Shown: piece by piece, positions 21,246 through 31,914 of the stretch
Layout of the letters: each line of letters starts with the position of its first letter
Position numbering within the stretch: position 1 is the first letter of the stretch
Assembly: GCF_027244095.1 (NCBI RefSeq)
Contig: NC_069658.1
Coordinates: forward strand, 421,316,687-421,380,686
Reading direction: 5' to 3'
Length of the DNA: 64,000 nt
From: Hemicordylus capensis
Taxonomy: Eukaryota > Chordata > Lepidosauria > Squamata > Cordylidae
Made by a program: the position numbers and the translations under genes
The notes under the pieces: generated by a model
Database searches by the model: none
What the model saw: the letters and a program-made list of their open reading frames with translations, nothing else
What the model was told of the DNA's origin: nothing

Positions 21246-21922
21246 ATCTTTAACTGAGTTGTTTAGTATCAGGAGATTTAATCTGTGGAATGTTTGAGCA
21301 AAGCAGAGGCCTGCCTAGTTGGATCTTCATCTTTGGATAGGCAAAGATCTTTGGAAAGGGGAAGATGGTCAACTTCCAAGTTGGGAGGGTGTTGGTGATA
21401 GCAAGTGGATAGCCCTGTGCTTACAGCTGTCATAAAGTCCCCAACAACTCATTCACATGCTTAGGCAGATCCTCTCCCTCTTTAGTTTCTTACTACATAT
21501 CTTTATAATTTGATTCACCTTGGGGACAGCTGACTTTCTTTCATCCACTTCTCCAGGGTCTTCCACATATCCTTTGCATGCTGTTTATTTCTTAAATGCA
21601 CTAATATAGAGTCACTCACCGATAAACAAATTATCCTGGTGGCTTTATCATCTCCACTGTCCCAGGCCTGTCTTTCTCCTCCTTCTCTGACAGGGCGCTC
21701 TGTGTGTAAGATCCTGCTGATTCCGTGGCTTTTTAGAAGCATCTGCATTTTGAAAGACCACAGTTCAAAATCAGGACCTTGTAACTTTTCAGTCCTCTGT
21801 AGCATTTGTCCTGTCGCCATCTTGCGGGGGGGGGGGGGGGTCTTGTCTTTTTTCAGGAAAAAGAATTTTCAAAATCTTGTTTTCTTTTCTTCACCAGTCT
21901 CAGAACTCTGGGCCCATAATCC

Positions 21923-22066
21923 TGTTGAGGGGTGTGAAGAAAAACATTAAAATCCTCATACAGCAGAGTATGCTCTGGTGGTAAAGAAGTTTAGCCCAAG
22001 AGATTATCTGGAGTCAATAGGCTGAGTTCAAAAAACAAACAAAGGTTTATTAAGAAAAGCAAACCT

Positions 22067-22142
<76 letters not shown>

Positions 22143-22606
22143 GAACAACATACCCAAACAGGCACTATCCTTCATCATCATCATCATCATCATCAACAAC
22201 AACAACAACTGAATAGTTCTAACTGACCAACAATCTGAGTGGCAGGACAGAGAAGATTTGGGTTTTCTGATGCCACCAGAAAATACAGTGTCGCATATGG
22301 AACAAATAGGAGAGGTCACTGGAATGTTCAACCACAGAGCTCCCATCTTTTAATTTAATTAACTCAAAAATTGGCTTGGTTCAGTCTGGTTAGGATCTTT
22401 CATTTTAAAGATATGGCAGCCACTTAGGCCATTCTGAGTCAGTTTAGGTTAATGGAGAACAACATTACCTGATACTATGCACTAATACATTTCCTGTTGC
22501 ATCTGTGGACCAAGACAGACCTATTAACACAACTCCTCATGCCTCTAGTGGCCAGAAGAGGTTACTGCAGTGCTAAGAGCAATGGTTTGAACTATCACTT
22601 CTAACA
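21923..22606 (-). repeat. Copia-type LTR, about 684 bp
   Basis: On the minus strand it begins TGTTAGAAGTGATAG and ends CCTCAACA next to the primer site, giving TG...CA ends with a short imperfect terminal inverted repeat. It contains an AATAAA on the minus strand and an internal (GA)n. Part of it (22229-22510) recurs at 23472-23750. Confidence 0.65.
22071..22213. repeat. (GA)n then (CAT)n(CAA)n microsatellites
   Basis: A long (GA)n at 22071-22138, followed closely by (CAT)n and (CAA)n at about 22172-22210. Both lie inside the copia LTR. Frames across them are serine/leucine-rich artefacts. Confidence 0.95.
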
Positions 22607-22744
22607 GGCGTGTTAACAGCCCAACCGAAGAAACAGCATGGATCATCTGAAGGAGGGTAGGTGCAATCCTGCCTTCCCCTCACCCTCCCCAGCCCCTCAC
22701 ACAGGGGTCATGGAAATGACATTAATATCTGTTTAATGGTGTAA

Positions 22745-23015
22745 AACAACAAACATGAAACAATTATAATCCACATCTTGACAGGCAAAAACATGAAACA
22801 ATTATAATCCATGTCTTGACAGGCTGAGTGCTGGGGCTGCATTCTGTACTACTTATATTCTGAAGCTATACAGTCCTAGCGAGGTCATACCATGTGATTA
22901 TCAGCAAGGGTGGCCACATGTCCTGGATTGACCTATACAGTCCAGGAGTCAGGTGTCCTGTCCAGGTTGTAGTAATAAGTTGTAGTAAGGAGTCAGGTGT
23001 CCTGTCCAAGGGTTG
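22745..23015. repeat. Two small local tandem duplications
   Basis: ACATGAAACAATTATAATCC..TCTTGACAGGC occurs twice near 22750-22824, and AGTCAGGTGTCCTGTCCA twice near 22947-23010. Small replication-slippage type events. Confidence 0.7.
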
Positions 23016-23471
23016 TCCCGGATACAAAATATCCAGGAACTTGAGTGGGAAGCCAACAACAAATTTCTCTTTTGTAGAAGAGCAGGAAGAAATGCAAAGA
23101 GCAATAGGCCTTAAAACACACCTGTCCTTTAGTGTTACAACATGAACAACAGAATGCGATGAAGAATGCTAACTGCCAAGAGTGCTCCACTGTCATGCAC
23201 TCTTTCCAATCCTGGTTGTGGGGGGAAAGGGGGTTTTAACATTTGCACACACATCCCTTTGATGGCTGTGTTTAAGAATTCTCTCTGACAAACGTGACAA
23301 GCCTATTATTATCAGCACTGAGTGGCTACTTTCAGGCTCCAATGTCCTTGGCAGTTCAAATCCTGCCATTAAACAATGAGCAAACAGGAGGAAAAATAGC
23401 TACTATAGCTCCATATAGAAGCTAATTTATATGAGCAGCCCAGTTCGTCAGTGAAGGCTGCCTGTTCTACA

Positions 23472-23750
23472 AACAATCTGAGTGGCAGGACAGAGATTTG
23501 GGTTTTCTGATGCCACCAGAAAATACAGTGTCGCATATGGAACAAGTAGGAGAGGTCTCTGGAATGTTCGATCAGAGAGCCCCCATCTTTTAATTTAATT
23601 AACTCAAAAACTGGCTTGGTTCAGTCTGGTTAGGACCTTTCATTTTAAAGATATGGCAGCCACTTAGGCCATTCTGCGTCAGTTTAGGTTAATGGAGAAC
23701 AACATTACCTGATACTATGCACTAATACATTTCCTGTTGCATCTGTGGAC
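23472..23750 (-). repeat. Copia LTR fragment, second copy
   Basis: A direct repeat of 22229-22510 (both AACAATCTGAGTGGCAGG through GCATCTGTGGAC), in the same orientation and about 1.24 kb away. By hand count roughly 10 substitutions and one small indel, so about 96% identical. It lacks the LTR termini, so it is either a piece of a second LTR or a local duplication. Confidence 0.8.
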
Positions 23751-24041
23751 TTCTGAAAGCTATGTATATCTTTCAATATAGCCATTTGCTCCAGGATCTA
23801 TACTCTTAGCCACAGTTTAATCTCCAAGTTGTGCATTTATTTTTCCTGTATTGCTCTCATCGATCTTCCTACCAGCTGCAGAACACATTTGTAGAAGGCG
23901 GCAAGATAAAAGGAGGATCAGAAGAGTTACTGGAAATACTGGAACATTTACATTGTTCAATGATAGTTCTTTTCTCCCATCTTGGGAAGGTTAAAATACA
24001 GTCTCTTGCAAATACATATTTGTTATGTGTTGATGTCTTTA

Positions 24042-24297
24042 AAGGTAAGGTTGTGCCGTCACGTTGGTGTTGACTCCTGGCAACCACAGAGCCCTGTGGT
24101 TTTCTATGGTAGAATATAGGAGGGGTTTACCATTGCCATCTCCCTCGCAGTATGAGATGATGCCTTTCAGCATCTTCCTATATTGCTGCTGCCTGATATA
24201 GGTGTTTCCCATAGTCTGGGAAACATACCAGTGGGGATTCAAACCAGCAACCTCTTGCTCCCTAGGCAAGTTACTTCCCCACTGCGCCATTTCATAT
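24042..24297 (-). mobile_element. tRNA-derived SINE with RTE-like tail
   Basis: On the minus strand: GCGCAGTGGGGAAGTAACTT head (A box), GGTTGCTGGTTTGAATCC B box, GCAGCAGCAATATAGGAAG body and a GCCAGGAGTCAACACC..GACGGCACAACC tail. The AGTCGACACC-GACTCG tail style is known from RTE/BovB-mobilised SINEs. Other copies lie at 24688 (plus) and 48502 (minus). Confidence 0.75.
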
Positions 24298-24467
24298 GCT
24301 AAAGAAATCAACAAGTTTGGAAATCTTTGCACACCTATGGCCTTTAGATTATTTGTCCAGGTCATAGTGGGAGGCCCTCGGAAAAGCAACAGCAGAACAG
24401 AGAAATCCTTTCTTTCTGCCATTAATTATTATTATTGTTGTTGTTTTGTTGTTGTTATTATTATTAC

Positions 24468-24690
24468 GGATATTTATATATTACATTTTAACCCCCAAAA
24501 AGTTCTCAAAGTGGTTTATATAGAAAAATAAATAAGATAGTTCCCTGTCCTCAAAGGGTCCACAGTCTAAAAAGAAGTATAAGGTAAACCGCATCAGCAA
24601 CCACTAGAGGGATAATGTGCTGAGACTGGATAGGGACAGCTGCTCTCCCACCTGCTAAATATAAGAATTGCCACTTTAAAAGGTCACCTT
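24468..24690 (-). repeat. Dispersed repeat, same family as 690-930
   Basis: Shares AAAGTTCTCAAAGTGGTTTA, TAGAAAAATAAATAAGAT and CCCTGTCCTCAAAGGG with 690-930, plus CACCTGCTAAATATAAGA..CCACTTTAAA at its far end. Preceded by a TTG/TTA microsatellite (24425-24465). Confidence 0.65.
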
Positions 24691-24917
24691 AAGTGGCACA
24701 GCGGGGAAATGCTTGACTAACAAGCAGAAGGTTGCCGGTTCGAATCCTCACTGGTACTCCATCGGGCAGCAGCAATATAGGAAGATGCTGAAAGGCATCA
24801 TCTCATATTGTGCGGGAGGAGGCAATGGTAAACCCCTCCTGTATTCTACCAAAGAAAACCCCACAGGGCTCTGTGGGTGCCAGGACTCGAAATTGACTCA
24901 ATGGCACACTTTACTTG
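24688..24917 (+). mobile_element. tRNA-derived SINE with RTE-like tail
   Basis: A box AAGTGGCACAGCGGGG (24691), B box GGTTGCCGGTTCGAATCC (about 24731), body GCAGCAGCAATATAGGAAGA, tail GCCAGGACTCGAAATTGACT and GGCACACTTTAC. It forms an inverted pair with the copy at 24042-24297. Confidence 0.8.
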
Positions 24918-26349
24918 TTCAGTTAGCAAGGATTGAAAGATTTGCTCCAACTACAAAAACTGAAGACCTTTCATATTAATAGCTGCTCTTGTAACTAGTT
25001 GGTCCAGCAACCCTTACATTTAGCTGTACGAATTCCACTTTTCTAATGGGCTTCTACTTTACTGAGCTCCATAGTTTTTTGTAGTTCATGACTGCTTGAA
25101 AAACCTTCTATGAAAGTCTTCTCCTTTTGCACTAAGGTGCAGCTGTATTTAATATATGATATGAGGGGGGAAACGGTGCAGCACAGCTCGGTAGTAAATA
25201 AGTATTGGTTGGTTAATGCATGTCAATGTGAGTTGACTGATGTGCTACACAACTGGTGACTTATTTACCCATTCAACAGCTTACATGAGTGGTCTTCCCC
25301 TTTGAGCAGTGAATATATGCCACTGTCCATTTTACAAGGAAAGTGATGCATAAATTCAAGGCAAGTGCAATATCAATAAAAATAAATTAATACACAAACA
25401 ACAGACACAAGGGACTGGCACAGTCAGAAATGGAATTGCATGCTCTCAGAGGTTTCTGTGGTAGAATAAATTGCAATTTCTGTAATTCTAATTATGGAAA
25501 TTACAGAATTCATATGGGTAGCCTAATCACGTGGATTGTTAAAGAACTGCTCAATAGCAGTTGCTTTCACGACCCTTTCTTTCACAACCCTTTCTTCAGC
25601 CGTGGGGACAAGCAATTTGACAGGCTCAGACAAAATAATGGCATTTGTGAAGAGCACTGGCATTAAAACCTGGCTTTACACTTCATATCTAAGCCTGGAT
25701 CTTGACATCACAGAAGTTCAGATCTAGGAGTTGGGCAAGATCCAGACTAAGCAGCATTGGAATAAATGAGACATGACTAATTTAAAATCCCATTAATTTC
25801 AATGGGACTTAGTCATAGCTAAGGATTTAGTCTGAATCCTGCCTTTTGATTGGTTTTCAAATACAACAAATTTGGGCGGGGGGGAGATGTAAAATTTCAA
25901 AATAAAGTTTTGGCTCAATCAAATTTTATATTTTATTTCAGTTATAAAAAGAATCAGGAGCTAGAGACCTTAGTACAGCAGAAAAAGATGCAATTAAGCT
26001 GAGATTTTTTTTTTCTAAAGAAGAAACATGGTTCCATGGAGAAGAAACAGAGATAGTTTCCCACGGAACCAGTGAAAAATGCTGTCATAAGAATAGATCT
26101 GAAGAATGAAAAAGCTGGATTAGAAGAGAAGATAACATTTTAGAAGAGAACATTAGAAGAAGAAGAGAACATTTTCTTAGAGGAAATGAGCCAAGGACAC
26201 GATCCCTAAGTAAACCACATAACCATAGACTGGTCAATATACTATGTCAAGTCAATTTTCAATTATTGTTTAATCAACAGGTCAAAAGAGCAGAAAATGT
26301 TAGCATGGGAAAACAAACAAGAAATCTAATTCATATGCACCTATTTACA
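24918..26349. other. No gene seen
   Basis: Mostly unmarked. A short repeat-like motif (TTTCAATGGGACTTAGTC..TAAGGATTTAGTCTGAATCC) at 25796-25840 resembles motifs near 52440 and 55200-55390. No coding evidence. Confidence 0.45.
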
Positions 26350-28095
26350 ATCTACAGCATGCATATGAAACTCAGGAGTTTCAGTTTGTGATTCCTGAGG
26401 ATGTGGACAAGCTGCTTGAAGCGGTGAGGCCTACCACTTGTTCTATTGACCCTTGTCCAACATGGCTTGTTCGATCTAGCAGGGAGGCTGTTGTAGACAG
26501 CCTGGTGGAAATCATAAATGCTTCTCTGAGGGAGGGCAGAATGCCTCCTTGTCATAAGGAGGCAATCATTAGACCTCTTCTAAAAAAGCCTGCATTAGAT
26601 CCCTCAGAGTTGAGCAATTATAGGCCTGTTTCCAACCTCCCATGGCTGGGCAAGGTAATTGAGAGGGTGGTGCCCTCTCAGCTCCAGGCGGTCTTGGAGG
26701 AAACTGATTATCTAGACTCATTTCAAACTGGTTTTTGGGCGGGCTATGGGTTGGAGACTGCCTTGGTCGGCCTGATGGATGATCTCCAATTAGGAATTGA
26801 CAGAGGAAGTGTGACTCTGTTGATCCTTTTGGATCTCTCAGAGGCGTTCGATACTATTGACCATAGTATCCTTCTGGAACATCTGAGAGTGTTGGAGGTG
26901 GGAAGCACTGTTTTACAGTGGTTCCACTCCTACCTTTCAGACAGATTCCAGATGGTATCGATTGGAGACTGTTGTTCTTCGAGATCTGAGCTTAAGTATG
27001 ACGTCCTTCAAGGCTCCATACTCTCTCCAATGCTTTTTAACATCTACATGAAACTGCTGGGAGAGATCATCAGGGGATTTGGAGCTGGGTGTTACCAGTA
27101 TGCTGATGACACCCAGATCTACTTCTCCATGCCAACTTCTTCAGGAGCTTGCATATCCTCTCTAAATGCCTGCCTGGAAGCAGTAATGGGCTGGATGAGG
27201 GAGAATAAACTGAAGCTGAATCCAGATAAGACGGAGGTACTTATTGTGCGGGGTCAGAACCCCAGAGACAATCTTGATCTACCTGTTCTAGATGGGGTCA
27301 CACTTCCCCAAAAGGAACAGGTTCACAGTCTGGGAGTACTTCTGGATCCACACCTCTCTTTGATTTCTCAGGTTGAGACGGTAGCCAGAGGTGCTTTCTA
27401 AAAGCTCCGGCTGATACGCCAGCTGCGCCTGTTTCTCGAGATCAATGACCTCAAAACAGTGGTACATTTGTTGGTAACTTCCAGACTTGACTTTTGTAAT
27501 GCGCTCTACATGGGGCTGCCTTTGTACGTAGTCAGGAAACTCCAGTGGTTCAGAATGCGGCAGCCAGGCTGGTCTCTGGGTCATCTCGGAGAGACCACAT
27601 TACTCCTCTGCTGATGGAGCTTCACTGGCTGCCAATAGGTTTCTGGGCAAAATACAAAGTGCTAGTTGTAACGTATAAAGCCCTAAACAGCTTAGGCCCT
27701 GGCTATTTAAGAGAGAGTCTTCTTCACTATGATCCATACCACCCATTAAGGTCATCTGAGGAGGTCCATATCCAGTTACCACCAACTCGTCTGGGAGCTA
27801 CACAGAGACGGGCCTTCTTAGTCGCTGCCCTGAGATTATGGAATGTGCTCCCTGCTGAGATACAATCCTCCCCATCTCTGGCAATTTTTTAAAAACACTG
27901 GAAAACCCATCTTTTCACCCAAGCTTTCCCAGTGTTTTGAAATGGTCTGTTTTTAATTTTATGGCTGTTTTTAAATTGTTGCATTGTTTTAACTTTTATA
28001 TGTGTTTTAATTGTTTTTATGTTAACTGCCCAGAGACAAAAGTTTGGGTGGTAGAGAAGTCTAATAAATACATACATACATACATACATACATAT
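26350..28095 (+). mobile_element. L2 LINE, 5'-truncated, with long RT frame
   Basis: The open frame 26388-27401 (337 codons) covers most of the L2 reverse transcriptase: NYRPVSNLPWLGKVIE at 77-92, LLDLSEAFDTID at 147-158 (first catalytic Asp), LQGSILSPMLFNIYM at 207-221, QYADDTQIYF at 237-246 (catalytic Asp pair intact), then NPDKTEVL and SLGVLLDPHLSL. A TAA after GAF ends it. The protein continues in the same frame, then shifts near 27545-27560 to VQNAAARLVSG..ELHWLPIGF..LGPGYLRESLL..RRAFLVAALRLWNVLPAEI. The 3' UTR ends in CAGAGACAAAAGTTTGGGTG and (CATA)n. One stop and one frameshift are visible. No endonuclease part. Confidence 0.9.
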
Positions 28096-28296
28096 CAAGA
28101 AATAGTTACTGCAATTACTGAGTGACCGCAGCATCTTTTGCCACCCTGCTCATCACAAATTTCTCTCTGTTTTACAAAAGAAAAACAATCTTTACAGATT
28201 CATCAACATTAACTCACACCACAATGCAATCCTATGAGAATCTCCTTGGAAGTAAAACCTACAGAAAGTGTTTATGTCCCGAAATTCAGTATGGGA
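28096..28296. other. No feature
   Basis: A short spacer between the L2 tail and the next SINE. CAATCCTATGAGAATCTCC..AGTAAAACC resembles the short dispersed motif noted at 25796. Confidence 0.3.
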
Positions 28297-28815
28297 GGGG
28301 TTATAGTTCAGTGTGAGAGTACATGGCTTGCATGCAGAAGGTCCTGGGTTCAAACTCTGACATCTTCAGGTAGGGCTTGGAAAGACCCTTGTCTGAAACC
28401 TCAGAGAGCCATTGCCAGTCAATGTAGATATACTGGCTGACATCCTGACTAACAAAGATAAATACAATGGGGAAAGCACACATGCTTCTGAAACATTCAA
28501 CTTAACTCAGTTCCACTGCTGGCTCAGCGGTGGGGGTAAATTTTTAACAACCTCCCCTTACCCAACAAGCACTCTGTGCCACACAAGATATGTCCCTGAG
28601 GGTCACACAATCCTCAGGGACATATTTCTGGGTGAGACAGAGTGCTCGGTGGGTAAGGGAAGCTTGTCAAAATTTGCCCCCACCGCTGAGCCAGCAGTGG
28701 TGCAGCATTAGTGTGGAATTTTTCAGTGCCAAACTGCTGCTTCTCCCGTTGTACTGGAGCTTCATTAGTCAGGTATCAGCCACTGAGTTAGATGGATCAT
28801 GCTTCCTATGTTCAT
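28297..28815 (+). mobile_element. tRNA-derived SINE split by a palindromic element
   Basis: The head TTATAGTTCAGTGTGAGAGT (A box), GCATGCAGAAGGTCCTGGGT and TTCAAACTC (B box), and the body TAGGGCTTGGAAAGACCC, break off at about 28440. The tail ACTGAGTTAGATGGATCATG..CTTCCTATGTTC resumes at about 28775. The body and tail are those of the composite SINE at 12175, which has 5S-like sequence in front. The insert at 28441-28770 is a hairpin element. Confidence 0.75.
28441..28770. mobile_element. Palindromic MITE in the tRNA SINE
   Basis: A strong hairpin: 28513-28600 pairs with 28613-28701 (CCACTGCTGGCTCAGCGG with CCGCTGAGCCAGCAGTGG, and ATATGTCCCTGAG with CTCAGGGACATAT) around a 12-base loop. The outer borders are inferred from the SINE break points, and I see no clear target duplication. 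Confidence 0.65.
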
Positions 28816-29999
28816 TATAAACAGTACAATTTATAATTGTACTATTTATAAGCATATTTGTTTGTTGATCAGAGATGTGAGTTTGGGGTGGGGTACAAAA
28901 ATACTAAATAAATTGAATAATTAAACAAACGATAAGGTCAACAAACATGACCGTTCCCAGGGCAGGGAGGGAGAGTGGGGGGAAGGCAGGAATGAATCTA
29001 CCTCCCCCCAGACGATCGGCCATGGCCTTTTGGGCATACTGCCACATGCCCACACAATCACCAGCATGGATCTCTGAAGGCCAGGACTCACTTTTCCAGC
29101 CTCCAGGAATCCCAAAATGCACCACACGATGAACATTTATTACAAGTCCACGGCCAAAGGTCAAATCATAGCTCAGAACGATGGAGCTGAAACCATGTTT
29201 AAAGCCAGGTGGCCTGCAATGGATTGGGGGGAAAGAAGAATGGGATCAGGTGGCTAAAAGATGTGCAGAACCATGTACACAACATGTGAAGAAAAAAACA
29301 AAGTAAGGGAGAAACAGAAGCAGTGCTAATTTTTTTTAAAAAAACAAACAGACCCCTTAATGAAACCAGACAGATGAAGAATTTTTCTGGTCAGCAAAAA
29401 TATTAAAAACTACAGCAGCCACACTCCCATTCTGGTGTTGTAGCAGACACTGGGAAGGATGAGAAGCATTCTTGGGGAAAGGAGGCTTTTTACTCTCAGA
29501 AAACAGAACACTGGGCTTGGACATGCTCAAGACTCAATGACACAAGGAGGCCATTCACTCACTCATTCACCTGGGTTTGGAAGCTGTTTTTGCTCCCAAT
29601 TTTTGATTGTGTGGAAACAAAGCAAAAGGGGAACCTGGGCAGAAGTGATTGAGTGGAAGTAAGGGAGTGTGGAAGCAAGTGATTGTGTGGAAGCAAGCAC
29701 TTGCTTCCACACAACTGAAATTTGGGGGCACAGACAGCTCCCAAGCTTCAGTAGAACACAGTTTTTGATTGTGTGAATGAACTCAAGATGTGAGAGATCT
29801 GTGATCTGTCATCTTTTTTTTAAAGCTTTAAAATAGTTGTGGAGTAGATGTGAAATGGCTCAGACCAGTGATGCTGGTGGAGGGTGTGTTTAACCCAGGA
29901 AAATGTGTCATTTTCTTGATCAAAACCACTCCCATATCCAAAGCAGTTCACAGTCTACAGGTAGTCTTAATTGTGAAAAAAGACACGCAGTACATGTGA
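28816..29999. other. No gene; one GC-rich repeat-like block
   Basis: 28930-29215 has motifs reminiscent of the GAGGC family on the minus strand (CCTCCAGGAATCCCAAAATG, GCACCACACGATGAAC), without ends. Its minus-strand open frame of 86 codons matches no family I know. The inverted words GATTGTGTGGAAGCAAGC and GCTTGCTTCCACACAA at 29680-29715 are a local palindrome. The rest is unmarked. Confidence 0.35.
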
Positions 30000-30662
30000 A
30001 AAGGGTCTAGATGTCTTAGTAAGCTATAAACGGAACATAAGCCAATAGTGTGATGCAGCAGCTAAAAAAGCAAATGCAATATTTGGCAGCATTAAGGCAT
30101 AATGCCCAGATCAAAAGAAGTAACAGTTCCACCTGTATACTGTGCTGGTCAGACCTCACTTGTAATACAGCATCCAGTTTCACGTTTTAAGGGGGACATT
30201 GATAAACTGGAATAGATTCAGAGGAAGGCAATAAAGATGTTGAGGGGTTTGGAAACCAAGGCCTTTGAGGAATGGTTGAGGGAGCTGGGTATGTTTAGCT
30301 TGGAGAAGAAAAGACTAAGGGGAGATATTTTAGCCATTTAAAAATATCTGAAAGGCTTTCATATAAAAGAAGGAGCAGACTTGTTCTCTATGGCTTCTGA
30401 GGGCAGGCCTAGAACCAAGGGGTTGACTTCACAAGGAAGCAGATTGAGACTTAAAATTAAGAAGGATTTCCTGCCTGTAAGTGCTGTTTGACAGTGGAGA
30501 GTCTGCTTCATTCAGTGGTGGGCTCTTCCTTTGTAGATGTTTCAGAGGCTGGACAGCCATCTGCCAAGTATGAGGTCACAGATTCCTGCTCTGAGCAGCA
30601 GGTTGGACCTGCAAGATCCTTCCACCACTAAAATCCTCTGATTCTTGGTGTTCTAGTATTAG
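30000..30662 (+). mobile_element. CR1 LINE 3' end, old
   Basis: Scattered frames give the CR1 end (ANSVMQ, then the [14 protein letters not shown]-like stretch at 30290-30330), followed by the 3' part GGCTGGACAGCCATCTGCCA, GCAGGTTGGACCTGCAAGAT and an ATTCTT end. Many stops and indels, so an older copy than those at 40-43 kb. Confidence 0.7.
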
Positions 30663-30664
30663 AA

Positions 30665-30745
30665 GGATAACATTTTCTCATGGTCCACTTTCACCACACC
30701 ATGCATAACTTTATAAACCTCTGTCATGACCCCCTTTAGTTGGCC
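30665..30745 (-). mobile_element. CR1 fragment, minus strand
   Basis: TCACCACACCATGCATAACT..TATAAACCTCTGTCATGACC is the complement of the CR1 stretch GACATGATAGAGG..CATGCATGGTGT seen at 41511-41545. It abuts the plus-strand CR1 3' end. Confidence 0.6.
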
Positions 30746-30871
30746 AAAGGACAGGAGCCAAAGAAGGAATTGATGTGGTTAGAAGAGGAAGGGGTTAAAG
30801 GAGGTCAAATAATTGTTGTCCAAAGGCCCACACAAAATCCAGAGATGGCATAATCTATTTCTCCCTGAGAC

Positions 30872-31007
30872 CAGTGTTCCCTCTAACAGAGATTCCCAGA
30901 TGTTGTTCACTACAACTCCCAGCATCCCCAGCTGCAATGGCCTTTGGCTGGGGATTATGGGAGCTGTAGTCAATAAGATCTGGGAATCCCTGTTAGAGGG
31001 AACACTG
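30872..31007. mobile_element. 136-bp palindromic hAT-type MITE with TSD
   Basis: Ends CAGTGTTCCCTCTAACAG and CTGTTAGAGGGAACACTG are perfect complements. The octamers CCTGAGAC (30864-30871) and CCTGAGTC (31008-31015) flank it with one mismatch, the 8-bp signature of hAT. Same length and family as 32012-32147. Confidence 0.85.
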
Positions 31008-31015
31008 CCTGAGTC

Positions 31016-31914
31016 TTTGGAGAAACTTTGTTTTGTACCTACTAGTTCATAAGGAATTTGTACATGACCTAGCAATTTAAACCTGGGATCTAGCGGAATA
31101 TGGAATTGCCCAGAGTTATGTAAGTTTTAACCAACAGGTGGGGAAATTAATATTTTATCTTAATTAATTAACAAGACTCCTCGATATGAACATTTGTCAT
31201 ATCCCACACTTTGTCTTGAAGGTGAGGGAAAGCACAATGTGTGCCTTGCATTTCAAAGGGATTCTGAGCTTGCATGTAGAATTGTTGAAGGAAACCCCAC
31301 TGGTTGGGAAGGTGACCCATGGGGAGGATCTGGGAGAATCAATGCTAGCTAATAGCAACAGAAACTGTATCAGGCCTGAACAATACTTCTTATAATAGGG
31401 GGGGGAAAAGTGGTAAGGGGGCTGGTTTTAGGCTTCGTAGAGCTAGGACCATTTCCCAATGGACAAACTAAGCACATTCTTTTCAAACCAGTGTAGAAGT
31501 TATCTTGGAGCTGGTCTGTTTAGCTTCAGAAAAGATGATGAGAAGGGATCACTTTGAACCTGGTGTTAGGAGTAGTGGAAATGTTTAAAATGTGAAGCAG
31601 TTGGAATTCAACTATGCAGGAAATTTTTCTGAAAGCCTTGAGCAGCTGCATATGAAAGCACAATAAAGCATCAGGAGCAGCCTTGAGCCTATGAAAAGTG
31701 CTGCTCAGCCTTGAAATAAATAAGCGAGATGGGGAAATATGCTATAGGTGGTTTGATTATAAAACACAGAAGAGTTTGCTTACATGAAACTTCCCACCCA
31801 TGCGCATAACATGGCATTGTTGCTTTCTTTAAATAAATGCATTGTGCATACTTAAATAAATAAGTGCATAGCATACTTGCAAGCTACTCCATCTAGCCAT
31901 GAAGTCTTGTCTTC
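31016..31914. other. No gene seen
   Basis: AT-rich sequence with no recognised element or coding region. Confidence 0.4.

Larger units (their letters stand above)
21430..22606 (-). mobile_element. Ty1/copia LTR retrotransposon fossil (5' LTR and gag part)
   Basis: A minus-strand fossil. It consists of an LTR at 21923-22606, a primer-binding-like site at about 21908-21919 whose complement matches the anticodon-loop region of initiator tRNA-Met (the half-tRNA priming known for copia), and a gag-type open region at 21515-21820 of the copia/UBN2 type (FELWSFKMQMLLKSHGI, CLSVSDSILVHLRNK, AKDMWKTLEKW). No pol region or downstream LTR is seen to the left, so the element is truncated and not functional. 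Confidence 0.75.

Noticed and set aside
22050-22346. Minus-strand serine/leucine-rich frame of 98 codons
   Set aside because: Product of the (GA)n and (CAT)n tracts within an LTR fossil.
24688-24760. Possible tRNA gene (A and B boxes present)
   Set aside because: No acceptor stem or cloverleaf closes, and the same head occurs in dispersed SINE copies.
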